This document shows positions 18,671 to 25,977 of a stretch of DNA of 64,000 bases, one piece after another. Made by a program: the position numbers and the translations under genes. Position 1 is the first letter of the stretch. The number at the start of each line of letters is the position of its first letter. Location: positions 992,001 to 1,056,000 of the forward strand of contig CP119310.1 of assembly GCA_029203185.1 (NCBI GenBank), in the 5' to 3' direction. Source of the DNA: Candidatus Chryseobacterium colombiense (GTDB lineage Bacteria; Bacteroidota; Bacteroidia; Flavobacteriales; Weeksellaceae). Below the pieces are notes generated by a model. The model did not search any database. It was not told where the DNA came from and saw only the letters and a program-made list of their open reading frames with translations.

Positions 18671-18688
18671 TTCAAATTGCTTGCCAAA
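18671..18688 (-). promoter_or_regulatory. Sigma-54-like element before paralogue 2 (imperfect -12)
   Basis: Minus strand reads TTTGGCAAGCAATTTGAA. It shares TTTGGCAAG-N2-ATTTG with the element before paralogue 1, but the -12 dinucleotide is GA rather than GC. It could be a weakened RpoN promoter or a site for another shared regulator. Confidence 0.4.
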
Positions 18689-18716
18689 AATAAAAACAAG
18701 TAAAAACCAATAAAAA

Positions 18717-18739
18717 AACCGTCAATTTTGTTGACGGTT
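18717..18739 (-). terminator. Terminator downstream of aroB
   Basis: AACCGTCAA (18717-18725) pairs with TTGACGGTT (18731-18739); seven T residues follow on the minus strand. It is about 110 bp past the aroB stop. Confidence 0.75.
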
Positions 18740-18852
18740 AAAATTTATATAAAACTGATATTCAATAAAATAAAAATAAAACATCCATAATCTTTAGAAC
18801 GATTCTAAATTTTATTTTTCATTAAAAACGTCTTAAAAATGAGTCAAATTAA

Positions 18853-19899
18853 CTAAGCATTATTTAATTTTCTGTAAAAATTTAATGATTCAAGTATGTT
18901 TTTCTGACTGGACTGATGATCAAAAACACTTATTCCAATTCCGGAAAGTAAAGAAAAGTTGATATTGCTATTTACATTCTTCTTATCATTTAATAGTAAG
19001 GCAAAGATGTCTTCATCCTTAAAATCGCTGATATCTAAATAAGGATAATATTTTTGAATCTTTTCAATGATCATTTTAGAATCATCTTCTGAAAGTAAAC
19101 CTTCAAGATAAGAGAGATGTGCTTCACAAATCATCCCAGCAGCAACTGCTTCACCATGAAGAATAGGATTTCCCTGACTAAGACATAAACTTTCGATCGC
19201 ATGTCCGATAGTATGTCCAAAGTTTAAGGTTTTTCTAATATTTTTCTCATGAAAATCCTGATCTACAACATTCTGTTTAATATTCATGGATGTTACAATA
19301 TAAGGAATCACACTTTCAGTATCCAGCTTATTGATGTAAATAAGGTTTTCCCAATGCGATTTATCTGCAATCAATCCGTGTTTAAGCATTTCGGCGAACC
19401 CGCTTCTCAACTCTTTAAAAGGAAGAGTTTCTAAAAATTGAGGATATATAAAGATCTGTTCAGGGAAGGTAAAGGTTCCCACCATATTTTTAAAATGCAT
19501 AAGGTCAATTCCTGTTTTTCCTCCTATAGAAGCATCACACATTGACAAAAGGGTGGTAGGAATATTGATAAACTGAATTCCTCTTTTATAGGTAGATGCT
19601 ACAAAACCTCCCATATCCGTAATTACACCACCGCCGAGATTAATAACCAAAGCTTTTCTGTCGGCCTGCATTTCTGTCAAAATTTCCCAAAGCTGATTAG
19701 CGGTCTGGATATTTTTCATTTCTTCTCCCGCTTCTATCTCCAGAATTTCAAACCCCAAATCGGTCTCCATATTTCCTAAAAGAACAGGAAGACAATATTC
19801 ATGGGTATTTTCATCGACCAGAATAAAAATTTTGCTAAACGATTTTTCGTGTAAGAATTCGTTTAACTGAGAAAAATTATCATTTAATATTGTTATCAT
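18853..19899 (-). CDS. aroB: 3-dehydroquinate synthase
   Basis: 348 residues from MITILNDNF. The enzyme uses NAD and a divalent metal to cyclise DAHP to 3-dehydroquinate, the second shikimate step. Visible motifs are INLGGGVITDMGGFVASTYKRG (nucleotide/substrate binding), IPTTLLSMCDASIGGKTGID, LRSGFAEMLKHG, and FGHTIGHAIES with HGEAVAAGM, where the His and Glu residues bind the metal. An in-frame ATG at 19941 sits inside a -7 box (TAACTTTG, complement of 19939-19946), so the mRNA cannot include it; 19899 is the next ATG. It is divergent from the pseudouridine synthase gene. Confidence 0.95.
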   Translation of the reverse strand: MITILNDNFSQLNEFLHEKSFSKIFILVDENTHEYCLPVLLGNMETDLGFEILEIEAGEEMKNIQTANQLWEILTEMQADRKALVINLGGGVITDMGGFVASTYKRGIQFINIPTTLLSMCDASIGGKTGIDLMHFKNMVGTFTFPEQIFIYPQFLETLPFKELRSGFAEMLKHGLIADKSHWENLIYINKLDTESVIPYIVTSMNIKQNVVDQDFHEKNIRKTLNFGHTIGHAIESLCLSQGNPILHGEAVAAGMICEAHLSYLEGLLSEDDSKMIIEKIQKYYPYLDISDFKDEDIFALLLNDKKNVNSNINFSLLSGIGISVFDHQSSQKNILESLNFYRKLNNA

Positions 19900-19938
19900 T
19901 TCCAGATTTTCTGTAGGGTTAATTATAAAACTATATTG

Positions 19939-19987
19939 CAAAGTTATGATTCTTAATTTTTAACTCGTAACTAAATTACTATCTTTG
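19939..19987. promoter_or_regulatory. Divergent -7 boxes of aroB and the pseudouridine synthase gene
   Basis: Minus-strand TAACTTTG (complement of 19939-19946) serves aroB. Plus-strand TATCTTTG (19980-19987) serves the pseudouridine synthase. Both boxes exclude the longer upstream start codons of their genes and so decide the starts. Confidence 0.6.
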
Positions 19988-20002
19988 CAAAAATATTTTA
20001 GC

Positions 20003-21145
20003 ATGAGCAGAGACAATAATTCAGGAAAACCCAAAAGACCAAGAACTTCAACTAGAAATAATTCTGATGATTCTCGCGCTTCAAGATCCGGAAATTCTGG
20101 ACCTAAATCCTTTAAAAAATCTTTTCCTAAAGCAGGAGAAAGAAATTCTGATTCCAAAAGGAGTGGTAGCACAAGTTACCAAGACAGAATGGATAAGAAA
20201 TTTGGAAAAACTGAACAAACAGATTTTATTACCAATTCGAGTGAAGAGAGAAAGACTTTTGGTAAATCTGCACCCAAAAGAGGGGGCAGTAGACCTAATA
20301 GTTTTGACACCCGAGATAAATACGAAAGAGGCAGCCTAAAATACGGAAAAAGGCCAGGAACAGAAAACAGAGAAGATAAAAATAAATCTTTCGTACAAAA
20401 AAGAAGATTAAACAAGATTGAAAAAGATGTTCATAAGGACACAATCCGTCTTAATAAATATATCGCAAACTCAGGAGTTTGCAGCAGGAGAGAAGCTGAT
20501 GAACTAATCACCCAAGGTTTAGTTGAAGTCAATGGAAAAGTGGTAACTGAAATGGGGTATCAGGTTCAGAAAACAGATAAAGTAGTTTTTGACGGACAGA
20601 ACATTACTCCTGAAAAACCGGTTTACGTTCTTCTGAACAAACCTAAAGGATATATTTCTACTACAAAAGATGATAAAGCCAGAAAAACGGTAATGGATTT
20701 GGTAGCCAATGCTTCTCCTTATCGTCTTTTCCCTGTCGGAAGGCTAGATCGATCCACAACAGGAGTTATTCTTTTAACGAATGATGGGCATATGACGAAA
20801 AAATTGACTCACCCTTCATTTGATGCTAAAAAAATCTATCATGTAACGTTAGATAAGAAACTAACACATGAAGATATGAAGTTAATTGCAGAAGGAATTC
20901 GTCTGGATGAAGGAGTAGCAGTTGTAGACCAGATTTCTTTCATCGAAGGAAAGCCTAAAAATGAAGTCGGTATTGAAATCCATATCGGATGGAACCGCGT
21001 TATCAGAAGAATATTCCAACGACTAGGATATGAAGTTGAAGCTCTTGACAGGGTAATGTTTGCAGGATTAACAAAAAAGAATATTAAGAGAGGACACTGG
21101 AGAATCCTTACAGAGCTGGAAGTGAATAATCTTAAAATGCTTTAA
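20003..21145 (+). CDS. 23S rRNA pseudouridine synthase, RsuA/RluB family, with long basic extension
   Basis: 380 residues from the ATG at 20003; an upstream in-frame TTG lies within the -7 box. Residues 1-145 are low-complexity, rich in Arg, Lys, Ser, Asn and Gly (RDNNSGKPKRPRTS), probably a disordered RNA-binding tail common in Bacteroidetes homologues. An S4 domain follows (IRLNKYIANSGVCSRREADE), then the RsuA-type catalytic domain with GRLDRSTTGVILLTND, where the Asp is the nucleophile, and IHIGWNRVIRRIFQRLGYEV. Length and S4 placement fit RluB (position 2605) more than RsuA, but the target base is not provable here. Confidence 0.9.
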   Translation: MSRDNNSGKPKRPRTSTRNNSDDSRASRSGNSGPKSFKKSFPKAGERNSDSKRSGSTSYQDRMDKKFGKTEQTDFITNSSEERKTFGKSAPKRGGSRPNSFDTRDKYERGSLKYGKRPGTENREDKNKSFVQKRRLNKIEKDVHKDTIRLNKYIANSGVCSRREADELITQGLVEVNGKVVTEMGYQVQKTDKVVFDGQNITPEKPVYVLLNKPKGYISTTKDDKARKTVMDLVANASPYRLFPVGRLDRSTTGVILLTNDGHMTKKLTHPSFDAKKIYHVTLDKKLTHEDMKLIAEGIRLDEGVAVVDQISFIEGKPKNEVGIEIHIGWNRVIRRIFQRLGYEVEALDRVMFAGLTKKNIKRGHWRILTELEVNNLKML

Positions 21146-21208
21146 AAGTTATACATTTTGAATGATGAGTTATGAATTTTCATAATTTATACTTCAAAGT
21201 TTAAAATA

Positions 21209-21241
21209 AACAAAGACACTGAATAATTCAGTGTCTTTGTT
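21209..21241. terminator. Terminator after the pseudouridine synthase gene
   Basis: 15-bp perfect arms (AACAAAGACACTGAA and complement) around a 3-nt TAA centre, followed by T-rich sequence on the plus strand. Confidence 0.7.
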
Positions 21242-21247
21242 ATTTCT

Positions 21248-21304
21248 GTCATTCTGACGAAGGAAGAATCCTTACATTTTAGATTCTTCCTTCGTCAGAA
21301 TGAC
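21248..21304. repeat. Intergenic inverted repeat element (23-bp arms)
   Basis: GTCATTCTGACGAAGGAAGA begins the left arm (21248-21270); the exact complement is at 21282-21304 around an 11-nt loop. A related core (TCCTTCGTCGAAATGACA) occurs at 47911-47928. It resembles short interspersed hairpins that I recall as common between genes in Chryseobacterium-type genomes; it may also end pncA transcription. Confidence 0.7.
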
Positions 21305-21319
21305 AATGTAAGATTATAA

Positions 21320-21925
21320 TTAGCCAAGAACAGTCACGCCTTTCTCAATCATTTCATAAATAGCATCTCTTCCGTTGTCGGGCTTCACATTTACAGCTTT
21401 TGTTCCATTAAAATGCAAACAGGTAATATATCCGTTAGCTACGGCATCCAAACAGGTAAACTTCACACAGTAATCCATCGCTAATCCAACAATTTCCACC
21501 AATTGAATTTCATGGTATTTCAAGAAATCATCCAATCCTGTTTTCATAAAGTGATTATTATCCTGAAAACCGCTGTAGCTGTCAATTTCAGTATTTTTAC
21601 CTTTCTGAACGATATGCGTTACCTTATCTCTGTTTAAATCTTTATGGAATTCAGCTCCAAAAGTTCCCTGTATACAATGATCCGGCCACATAAACTGAGG
21701 AATACCATTTAGAATAATACTTTCACCTACTTTTCTGCCATTATTACTGGCAAAACTTTTATGATTGGCAGGATGCCAATCCTGTGTCAGTACGATTTGA
21801 TCATACTCGTTTTCTTCCATCAGAAGATTAATATAAGGTATTATTTCGTTTGCTCCCGGAACAGCCAATGCGCCTCCTTCACAAAAATCGTTCTGTACAT
21901 CGACTATTATTAATGCTTTTTTCAT
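21320..21925 (-). CDS. pncA: Nicotinamidase (bifunctional nicotinamidase/pyrazinamidase)
   Basis: 201 residues from MKKALIIVDVQNDFCEGG. The enzyme hydrolyses nicotinamide to nicotinate for NAD salvage. The catalytic Asp is in VDVQNDF near residue 10, QDWHPANH near 55 has the metal-binding Asp/His residues, WPDHCIQGTFG is the conserved central block, and AMDYCVKFTCLDA near 157 has the nucleophilic Cys. A longer frame opens 78 bp upstream but its extra residues do not match the family, whose members start with this strand. It is divergent from the DEAD-box helicase gene. Confidence 0.93.
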   Translation of the reverse strand: MKKALIIVDVQNDFCEGGALAVPGANEIIPYINLLMEENEYDQIVLTQDWHPANHKSFASNNGRKVGESIILNGIPQFMWPDHCIQGTFGAEFHKDLNRDKVTHIVQKGKNTEIDSYSGFQDNNHFMKTGLDDFLKYHEIQLVEIVGLAMDYCVKFTCLDAVANGYITCLHFNGTKAVNVKPDNGRDAIYEMIEKGVTVLG

Positions 21926-21932
21926 ATTTAGA

Positions 21933-21983
21933 ATTCTCGAATTTTTGATAAATTTACAAAAACTAATCTTCAAAAATTTGTCC
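21933..21983. repeat. 51-bp repeat, copy A (upstream of pncA)
   Basis: Matches copy B (23288-23338) in the same orientation at 44 of 51 positions without gaps, beginning ATTCTCGAATTTTTG and ending TTTGTCC. The two copies bracket the DEAD-box helicase gene. Confidence 0.75.
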
Positions 21984-22033
21984 AAATCTGAATTTTCGGC
22001 CAAATCGGCATTCTAACAGTAAAGCCAATCTAT

Positions 22034-22067
22034 TTTGGCTATTTCAGAGATCAATAGCTTATCTTTG
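22034..22067 (+). promoter_or_regulatory. Promoter of the DEAD-box helicase gene
   Basis: TTTG (22034-22037), 22-bp spacer, TATCTTTG (22060-22067). The predicted transcript start falls after 22067, which rules out the longer frame opening at 22035 and supports ATG 22083. Confidence 0.6.
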
Positions 22068-22082
22068 CACGAAATAAGTTTT

Positions 22083-23225
22083 ATGTCATTTGAATCTCTG
22101 GGATTATCATCCAATATTATTCGTTCTGTTAAAAAACTGGGTTATTTAAAGCCTTTTCCTATCCAGGAACAGGCTGTTCCCGTCATTTTACAGGGAAAAA
22201 ACCTGATGGGAATTGCACAGACCGGTTCCGGGAAAACAGCTTGTTTTGTAATGCCTATTTTAGAAAAATTACAAAACACAGAAATTAAAAAGGACCGTAA
22301 TATACAGGTTTTAATATTGGTTCCAACAAGAGAGCTGGCCATTCAGATTGATGAAGTTTTCAGAGCTTTTACAGATGACTTAAAGCGGGAAATCCGTACA
22401 ATGGCTGTTTACGGAGGTGTTTCCATCAATCCGCAGATGAAGGGAATGCATGGCGTAGAAGTTCTTATTGCCACACCTGGACGTTTATTGGATCTCATTG
22501 ATCATAATGCCTTAAGTATTTCCCGGATTCAGCATTTGGTGATTGATGAAGCCGATAAAATGTTTCAGCTGGGATTCGGGGAAGAAATGAATAAGCTTTT
22601 TGCCATGATGCCCGTAGCAAAGCAGGTAACGTTATTTTCTGCGACGCTGAATGATAAAGTTTCTGAAATGAAGGAACGTTTATCTATCAATCCTACAATC
22701 ATTGAAATCAAAAAAGAAGAAGTTGAAATTGATAATATTGAGCAATTGGCTTATCACGTTGCTCCGGAAAATAAAGGTCCTTTTTTACGGTATTTAATTA
22801 AAGAAAAAAACATTGAAAAAGCATTGATTTTTGTTTCCTCTACAAGATCTGCAGATAATCTGGTAGAAAAACTAAAAAAGAACAAAATAAAAGCAGTGGC
22901 CATTCACAGCCAGAAATCGCAGGGTGCACGTAGAAATAATTTAGAAGAGTTTAAAGGAAAAGGTGCTCAGATTTTGGTTGCCACAGATTTAATCGGCCGT
23001 GGAATTCATATTGATGCTTTGCCTTATGTTATCAATTACGAACTGCCACGTTCTCCTTTAGACTATGTTCACCGTATCGGAAGAACAGGGCGTGCTCATG
23101 AAAAAGGAACTGCAATCAGTATCCTTACCGATGATGAATTACATCATTTTCGTGTAATCCAGAAAAAAATGGGAAAAAAGGTTACTTTGCAAAGAACTGA
23201 GGATATTAATTTACACGGTTATTAA
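22083..23225 (+). CDS. DEAD-box ATP-dependent RNA helicase
   Basis: 380 residues from MSFESLGLSSN. All core motifs are present: Q motif region with PIQEQAVP, motif I AQTGSGKT, Ia VPTRELAIQ, GG and ATPGRLLDLI, motif II DEAD in VIDEADKMFQLG, motif III SAT, motif IV region LIFVSSTRSADNL, motif V VATDLIGRGIHID and motif VI HRIGRTGRAHEKG. The C-terminal extension is very short, unlike RhlE or CsdA, so it is a minimal helicase core. It probably remodels RNA or helps ribosome assembly; the specific role is open. A hairpin terminator follows. Confidence 0.93.
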   Translation: MSFESLGLSSNIIRSVKKLGYLKPFPIQEQAVPVILQGKNLMGIAQTGSGKTACFVMPILEKLQNTEIKKDRNIQVLILVPTRELAIQIDEVFRAFTDDLKREIRTMAVYGGVSINPQMKGMHGVEVLIATPGRLLDLIDHNALSISRIQHLVIDEADKMFQLGFGEEMNKLFAMMPVAKQVTLFSATLNDKVSEMKERLSINPTIIEIKKEEVEIDNIEQLAYHVAPENKGPFLRYLIKEKNIEKALIFVSSTRSADNLVEKLKKNKIKAVAIHSQKSQGARRNNLEEFKGKGAQILVATDLIGRGIHIDALPYVINYELPRSPLDYVHRIGRTGRAHEKGTAISILTDDELHHFRVIQKKMGKKVTLQRTEDINLHGY

Positions 23226-23242
23226 GACCTGATTTTCCATAC

Positions 23243-23277
23243 AAAGCTTCAATTTCCATAGAATTGAAGCTTTTTTT
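23243..23277 (+). terminator. Terminator of the helicase gene
   Basis: AAAGCTTCAATT (23243-23254) pairs with AATTGAAGCTTT (23262-23273), followed by a run of T to 23277. Confidence 0.85.
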
Positions 23278-23287
23278 ATATTCTGAT

Positions 23288-23338
23288 ATTCTCGAATTTT
23301 TGGTACATTTACGAAAACTAATTCTTAAAATTTTGTCC
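23288..23338. repeat. 51-bp repeat, copy B (upstream of the 23.4-25.9 kb operon)
   Basis: Direct-orientation copy of 21933-21983 with seven substitutions. It ends 31 bp before the first gene of the five-gene operon, so it may contain a promoter or operator shared with the pncA region. Confidence 0.75.
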
Positions 23339-23369
23339 GAAATTAAATTTCACAGACAAATTACCGTTT

Positions 23370-23957
23370 ATGAAAACATTTACTATTGTTCGCGGATTAT
23401 TTGATACAAGGAAACGAACATTATCCATCGACCAAAATTCTGTGAAATTTGAAAATAAAGATCGGAATAATGATCTTTTCACTACTATTAGCAGGGAAGA
23501 TATTGCAGGAATCCGCTATGGCATTCATTTCATCAGAGGATACAGAATGACTATTGGAAGGGAATACCAGATATTTATCCGAGATACGTCCAATAAAGAA
23601 CTTAAAATATTTTTCAAACTCTTTTACGGAAGAAAATTACAGGAAAAACATAAGCTGTATGCCGATATTGTTGATGAATTATGGAATAATTTCATCGATG
23701 ATCTTGTTAAGAATTACCTCGAAATGTTTAATCGTAATGAGAAATTCAATATTTCCGGAATTCATATTGCTAAGGATAAAATTACATTTGACAAAAAAGA
23801 AATATTATTGAAAGATGTAAGAATAAAAAAATATCATCATCATTTTATTATTTATTCTCTGGAAGACCATTATAAAAACAAAATGCTTTATTATTTAAAA
23901 GATAAAGATTCCGTAATTTTATTAAACCTACTCAACCAAATAATCAGTCATGAATGA
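23370..23957 (+). CDS. Hypothetical protein, first gene of the YfiT/YtxJ operon
   Basis: 195 residues, family not recognised. No signal peptide or membrane segment. The N-terminal ~95 residues alternate short beta strands with charged turns (TLSIDQNSVKFENK, IAGIRYGIHFIRG, YQIFIRDTSNKELKIFF), which suggests a pleckstrin-homology-like small barrel. A helical, acidic and aromatic middle (ADIVDELWNNFIDDLVKNYLEMF) follows, then a second beta-rich part (KITFDKKEILLKDVRIKKYHHHF) that looks like a repeat of the first. Two tandem PH-like halves is my reading. The 3' end overlaps the next gene by 8 bp, so it is translationally coupled to the DinB-like gene. Confidence 0.7.
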   Translation: MKTFTIVRGLFDTRKRTLSIDQNSVKFENKDRNNDLFTTISREDIAGIRYGIHFIRGYRMTIGREYQIFIRDTSNKELKIFFKLFYGRKLQEKHKLYADIVDELWNNFIDDLVKNYLEMFNRNEKFNISGIHIAKDKITFDKKEILLKDVRIKKYHHHFIIYSLEDHYKNKMLYYLKDKDSVILLNLLNQIISHE

Positions 23958-24486
23958 TTTAAATTTAAAAAAATTTCCGATAGGCGAATTTTTACAGCCA
24001 GAAAATATAACCCGTGAACAATTATCTGATGCCATAGATACAATCAGCGACTTTCCTAAAAGATTAAAAAAGCTGGTAGAAAACTGGTCCGATGAACAAT
24101 TAGATACACCTTACAGAGATGGAGGATGGACTGTACGACAGCTTATCAATCATATTGCAGACAGCCATATCAACAGCTTTACAAGATTTAAACTGGCATT
24201 GACGGAAGATAATCCTACTATAAAGCCTTATGAAGAAGCAAAATGGGCTGAATTGGCAGACAGTGCAACGATTCCTGTAAAACCGGCTTTAAGAATGATC
24301 AAAGGCACCCACCAAAGATGGGCGGTTTTGCTGAAAAGTCTCTCTGAAGAACAATTTAACAGAACTTTTCACCATCCGGAACAAAATATTAATTATACTC
24401 TAAAAAACAGTGCCGCTTTGTACGCGTGGCATTGCAATCATCATTTTGCACACATTGAAAATCTGAAGATCGAAAAAGGTTGGTAA
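23950..24486 (+). CDS. DinB/YfiT family putative metal-dependent transferase or hydrolase
   Basis: 178 residues of the DinB superfamily, YfiT branch: PIGEFLQPENITREQL at the N-terminus, GGWTVRQLINHIADSHINSF around residues 58-77 and YAWHCNHHFAHIENLK at 159-174. His68, His164 and His168 are the likely metal triad. YfiT-like proteins include bacillithiol transferases (BstA), which add the thiol cofactor to electrophiles. The linked YtxJ-like gene supports a thiol-related role here (inference). Gene order and overlaps (8 bp with the preceding gene, 7 bp with the next) indicate a tight operon. Confidence 0.85.
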   Translation: MNDLNLKKFPIGEFLQPENITREQLSDAIDTISDFPKRLKKLVENWSDEQLDTPYRDGGWTVRQLINHIADSHINSFTRFKLALTEDNPTIKPYEEAKWAELADSATIPVKPALRMIKGTHQRWAVLLKSLSEEQFNRTFHHPEQNINYTLKNSAALYAWHCNHHFAHIENLKIEKGW

Positions 24487-24941
24487 AAAAAACACTCCAT
24501 AACAAATACTTTTTTGATGAGATTATACTAAGAATCTCTAAACTATCTGCCGATTCCGAACGGAAATGGGGTAAAATGAATGTTGCTCAAATGTTGCATC
24601 ACTGCGATTTGGTCTTACAAATTCCTCTTCAGAAAATTGAACTTCAAAAGATCAATTATATTTTCAAGGCTATAGGGATTGCCACAAAAAAAGAAATGCA
24701 AATTTTTAATAACGGAATTCCTCATAATATGCCCACTTTTCAAAAACTAATCGTTAATTTTGAGTGTAATTTTGAAGAAGCCCAAAACCATCTTTTAAAA
24801 ACATTGGATCTTTATTGGGAAGCCTTTGAAAAAGAACGTTTACCAAAAGAACATGTTCTTTTTGGAACTATGAAAAAAAAGGACTGGGGGTTTTTAGAAT
24901 ACAAACATCTCGACCATCATCTTAAACAATTTAATGTATGA
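24480..24941 (+). CDS. DUF1569 family protein (TTG start)
   Basis: 153 residues if translation starts at TTG 24480, giving (M)VKKTLHNKYFFDEIILRI; the next ATG is 32 codons in and would remove the conserved N-terminal helix. The segment GKMNVAQMLHHCDLVLQI and the C-terminal HLDHHLKQF are typical of DUF1569, a DinB-like helical fold with His residues that may bind metal. It overlaps the 3' end of the preceding gene by 7 bp and the next start by 4 bp (ATGA). A role alongside the YfiT-like protein is plausible, but no reaction is known for the family. Confidence 0.8.
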   Translation: MVKKTLHNKYFFDEIILRISKLSADSERKWGKMNVAQMLHHCDLVLQIPLQKIELQKINYIFKAIGIATKKEMQIFNNGIPHNMPTFQKLIVNFECNFEEAQNHLLKTLDLYWEAFEKERLPKEHVLFGTMKKKDWGFLEYKHLDHHLKQFNV

Positions 24942-25324
24942 GTTTTTTTGATAAAATATTTGGCGGAAAAGAAGAGCCAAAAGAGCAGAAATCATATTGG
25001 AACAGAATAGAATCCGAAGATGACCTGAAAGTTGCCATTGAAAATTCTCATGCCCGTAAAATTGCCATATTCAAACATTCCACCAGTTGCTTTATCAGCA
25101 AAACAGTTTTAAGGAATTTTGAAAAGGATATAGAAAGTCTTGAGCAGACAGATGATATAGCAGAACTTTATTTTTTAGATTTACTCGCTTACAGATCTTT
25201 GTCCAATAAGATTGCGGAAGATCTTGGTATAAGGCATGAAAGCCCGCAATTGATTGTCATAGAAAACGGAAAAGCAATAAATGATGCTTCCCATCAAAGC
25301 ATATCCATAAATCAAGTATCATGA
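24938..25324 (+). CDS. ytxJ: YtxJ-like monothiol, thioredoxin-fold protein (bacillithiol system)
   Basis: 128 residues. The central strand and motif IFKHSTSCFISKTVLRNFE, with a single Cys51, matches the YtxJ family of putative monothiol bacilliredoxins, which are thought to act on bacillithiol-mixed disulfides. The N-terminus (MSFFDKIFGGKEEPKEQ) is short and charged, with no signal peptide. LDLLAYRSLSNKIAEDLGIRHESPQLIVIENGKA carries the cis-Pro region of the thioredoxin fold. It overlaps both flanking genes by ATGA. The family assignment is good; the redox partner is inferred. Confidence 0.83.
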   Translation: MSFFDKIFGGKEEPKEQKSYWNRIESEDDLKVAIENSHARKIAIFKHSTSCFISKTVLRNFEKDIESLEQTDDIAELYFLDLLAYRSLSNKIAEDLGIRHESPQLIVIENGKAINDASHQSISINQVS

Positions 25325-25917
25325 TGAAAAATATTAACACCTATTTAGCAGACATTCTCGAAGTTCCCGTAGAAAATGTAAGTACATGCAGCCTTCATTA
25401 TGAAATAAAAAAAGTAGCTAAAAATGATTTCCTTTTGCGATACGGGGAAGTCTGCCGATACAATTTCTTTGTAGAAAAGGGATTGATCAAGATGTATTCT
25501 ATTGATAAAAACGGAAAAGAGCACATCATACAGTTTGCACCGGAAAGCTGGCTGATTTCTGACAGAAGCAGCCTTTATTTCAATGAAAAATCAGTTTACT
25601 ATATTGAAGCGGTAGAAGATTCTGAAGTCTTATTGTTACAGCCTGATTTTTTTAAAAAACTGGTAGAACAATTCCCAAATATTGCTTCAAAAAATGATAT
25701 TCTGCTGCAAAAGCATGTAAGAAGTCTTCAAAACAGAATCAATTCTTTATTAGGAGAAACAGCAGAAGAAAGATATCTGAGATTTATAAATATGTACCCG
25801 GATTTGCTGTTAAGAGTTCCGCAGTGGATGATTGCTTCTTATCTAGGTATTACCCCTGAAAGCCTGAGCCGAGTAAGAAAAGAACTGGCAAAAAAGAATT
25901 TTGTAACAGATAAATAA
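25321..25917 (+). CDS. Crp/Fnr family transcriptional regulator
   Basis: 198 residues. Residues ~25-120 form a cyclic-nucleotide-binding-type barrel (LLRYGEVCRYNFFVEKGLIKMY, HIIQFAPESWLISD), and the C-terminus has a winged helix with PQWMIASYLGITPESLSRVRKELAK near 160-190. There is no Fnr-type Cys cluster, and the phosphate-binding Arg of Crp is not obvious, so the ligand may be neither iron-sulfur nor cAMP. It is the last gene of the operon and may regulate the operon's own promoter (inference). The ATG overlaps the YtxJ-like stop. Confidence 0.9.
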   Translation: MMKNINTYLADILEVPVENVSTCSLHYEIKKVAKNDFLLRYGEVCRYNFFVEKGLIKMYSIDKNGKEHIIQFAPESWLISDRSSLYFNEKSVYYIEAVEDSEVLLLQPDFFKKLVEQFPNIASKNDILLQKHVRSLQNRINSLLGETAEERYLRFINMYPDLLLRVPQWMIASYLGITPESLSRVRKELAKKNFVTDK

Positions 25918-25944
25918 AACAATATTCATTGTTTTCGAAAATAT

Positions 25945-25976
25945 AAAAATCATTTTCTTTTTAGGAGATGATTTTT
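25945..25976. terminator. Bidirectional terminator between Crp and AraC genes
   Basis: AAAAATCAT (25945-25953) pairs with ATGATTTTT (25968-25976) around a 14-nt loop, with A and T runs on both sides. Confidence 0.7.
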
Positions 25977-25977
25977 T

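Noticed and set aside
19900..19941. Longer aroB start at 19941
   Set aside because: That ATG lies inside the -7 box; transcripts start after it, and the extra residues are not typical of AroB.
21926..22003. N-terminal extension of pncA
   Set aside because: The added residues (MAENSDLDKFLK...) precede the universal first strand of nicotinamidases and overlap the repeat copy; no family support.
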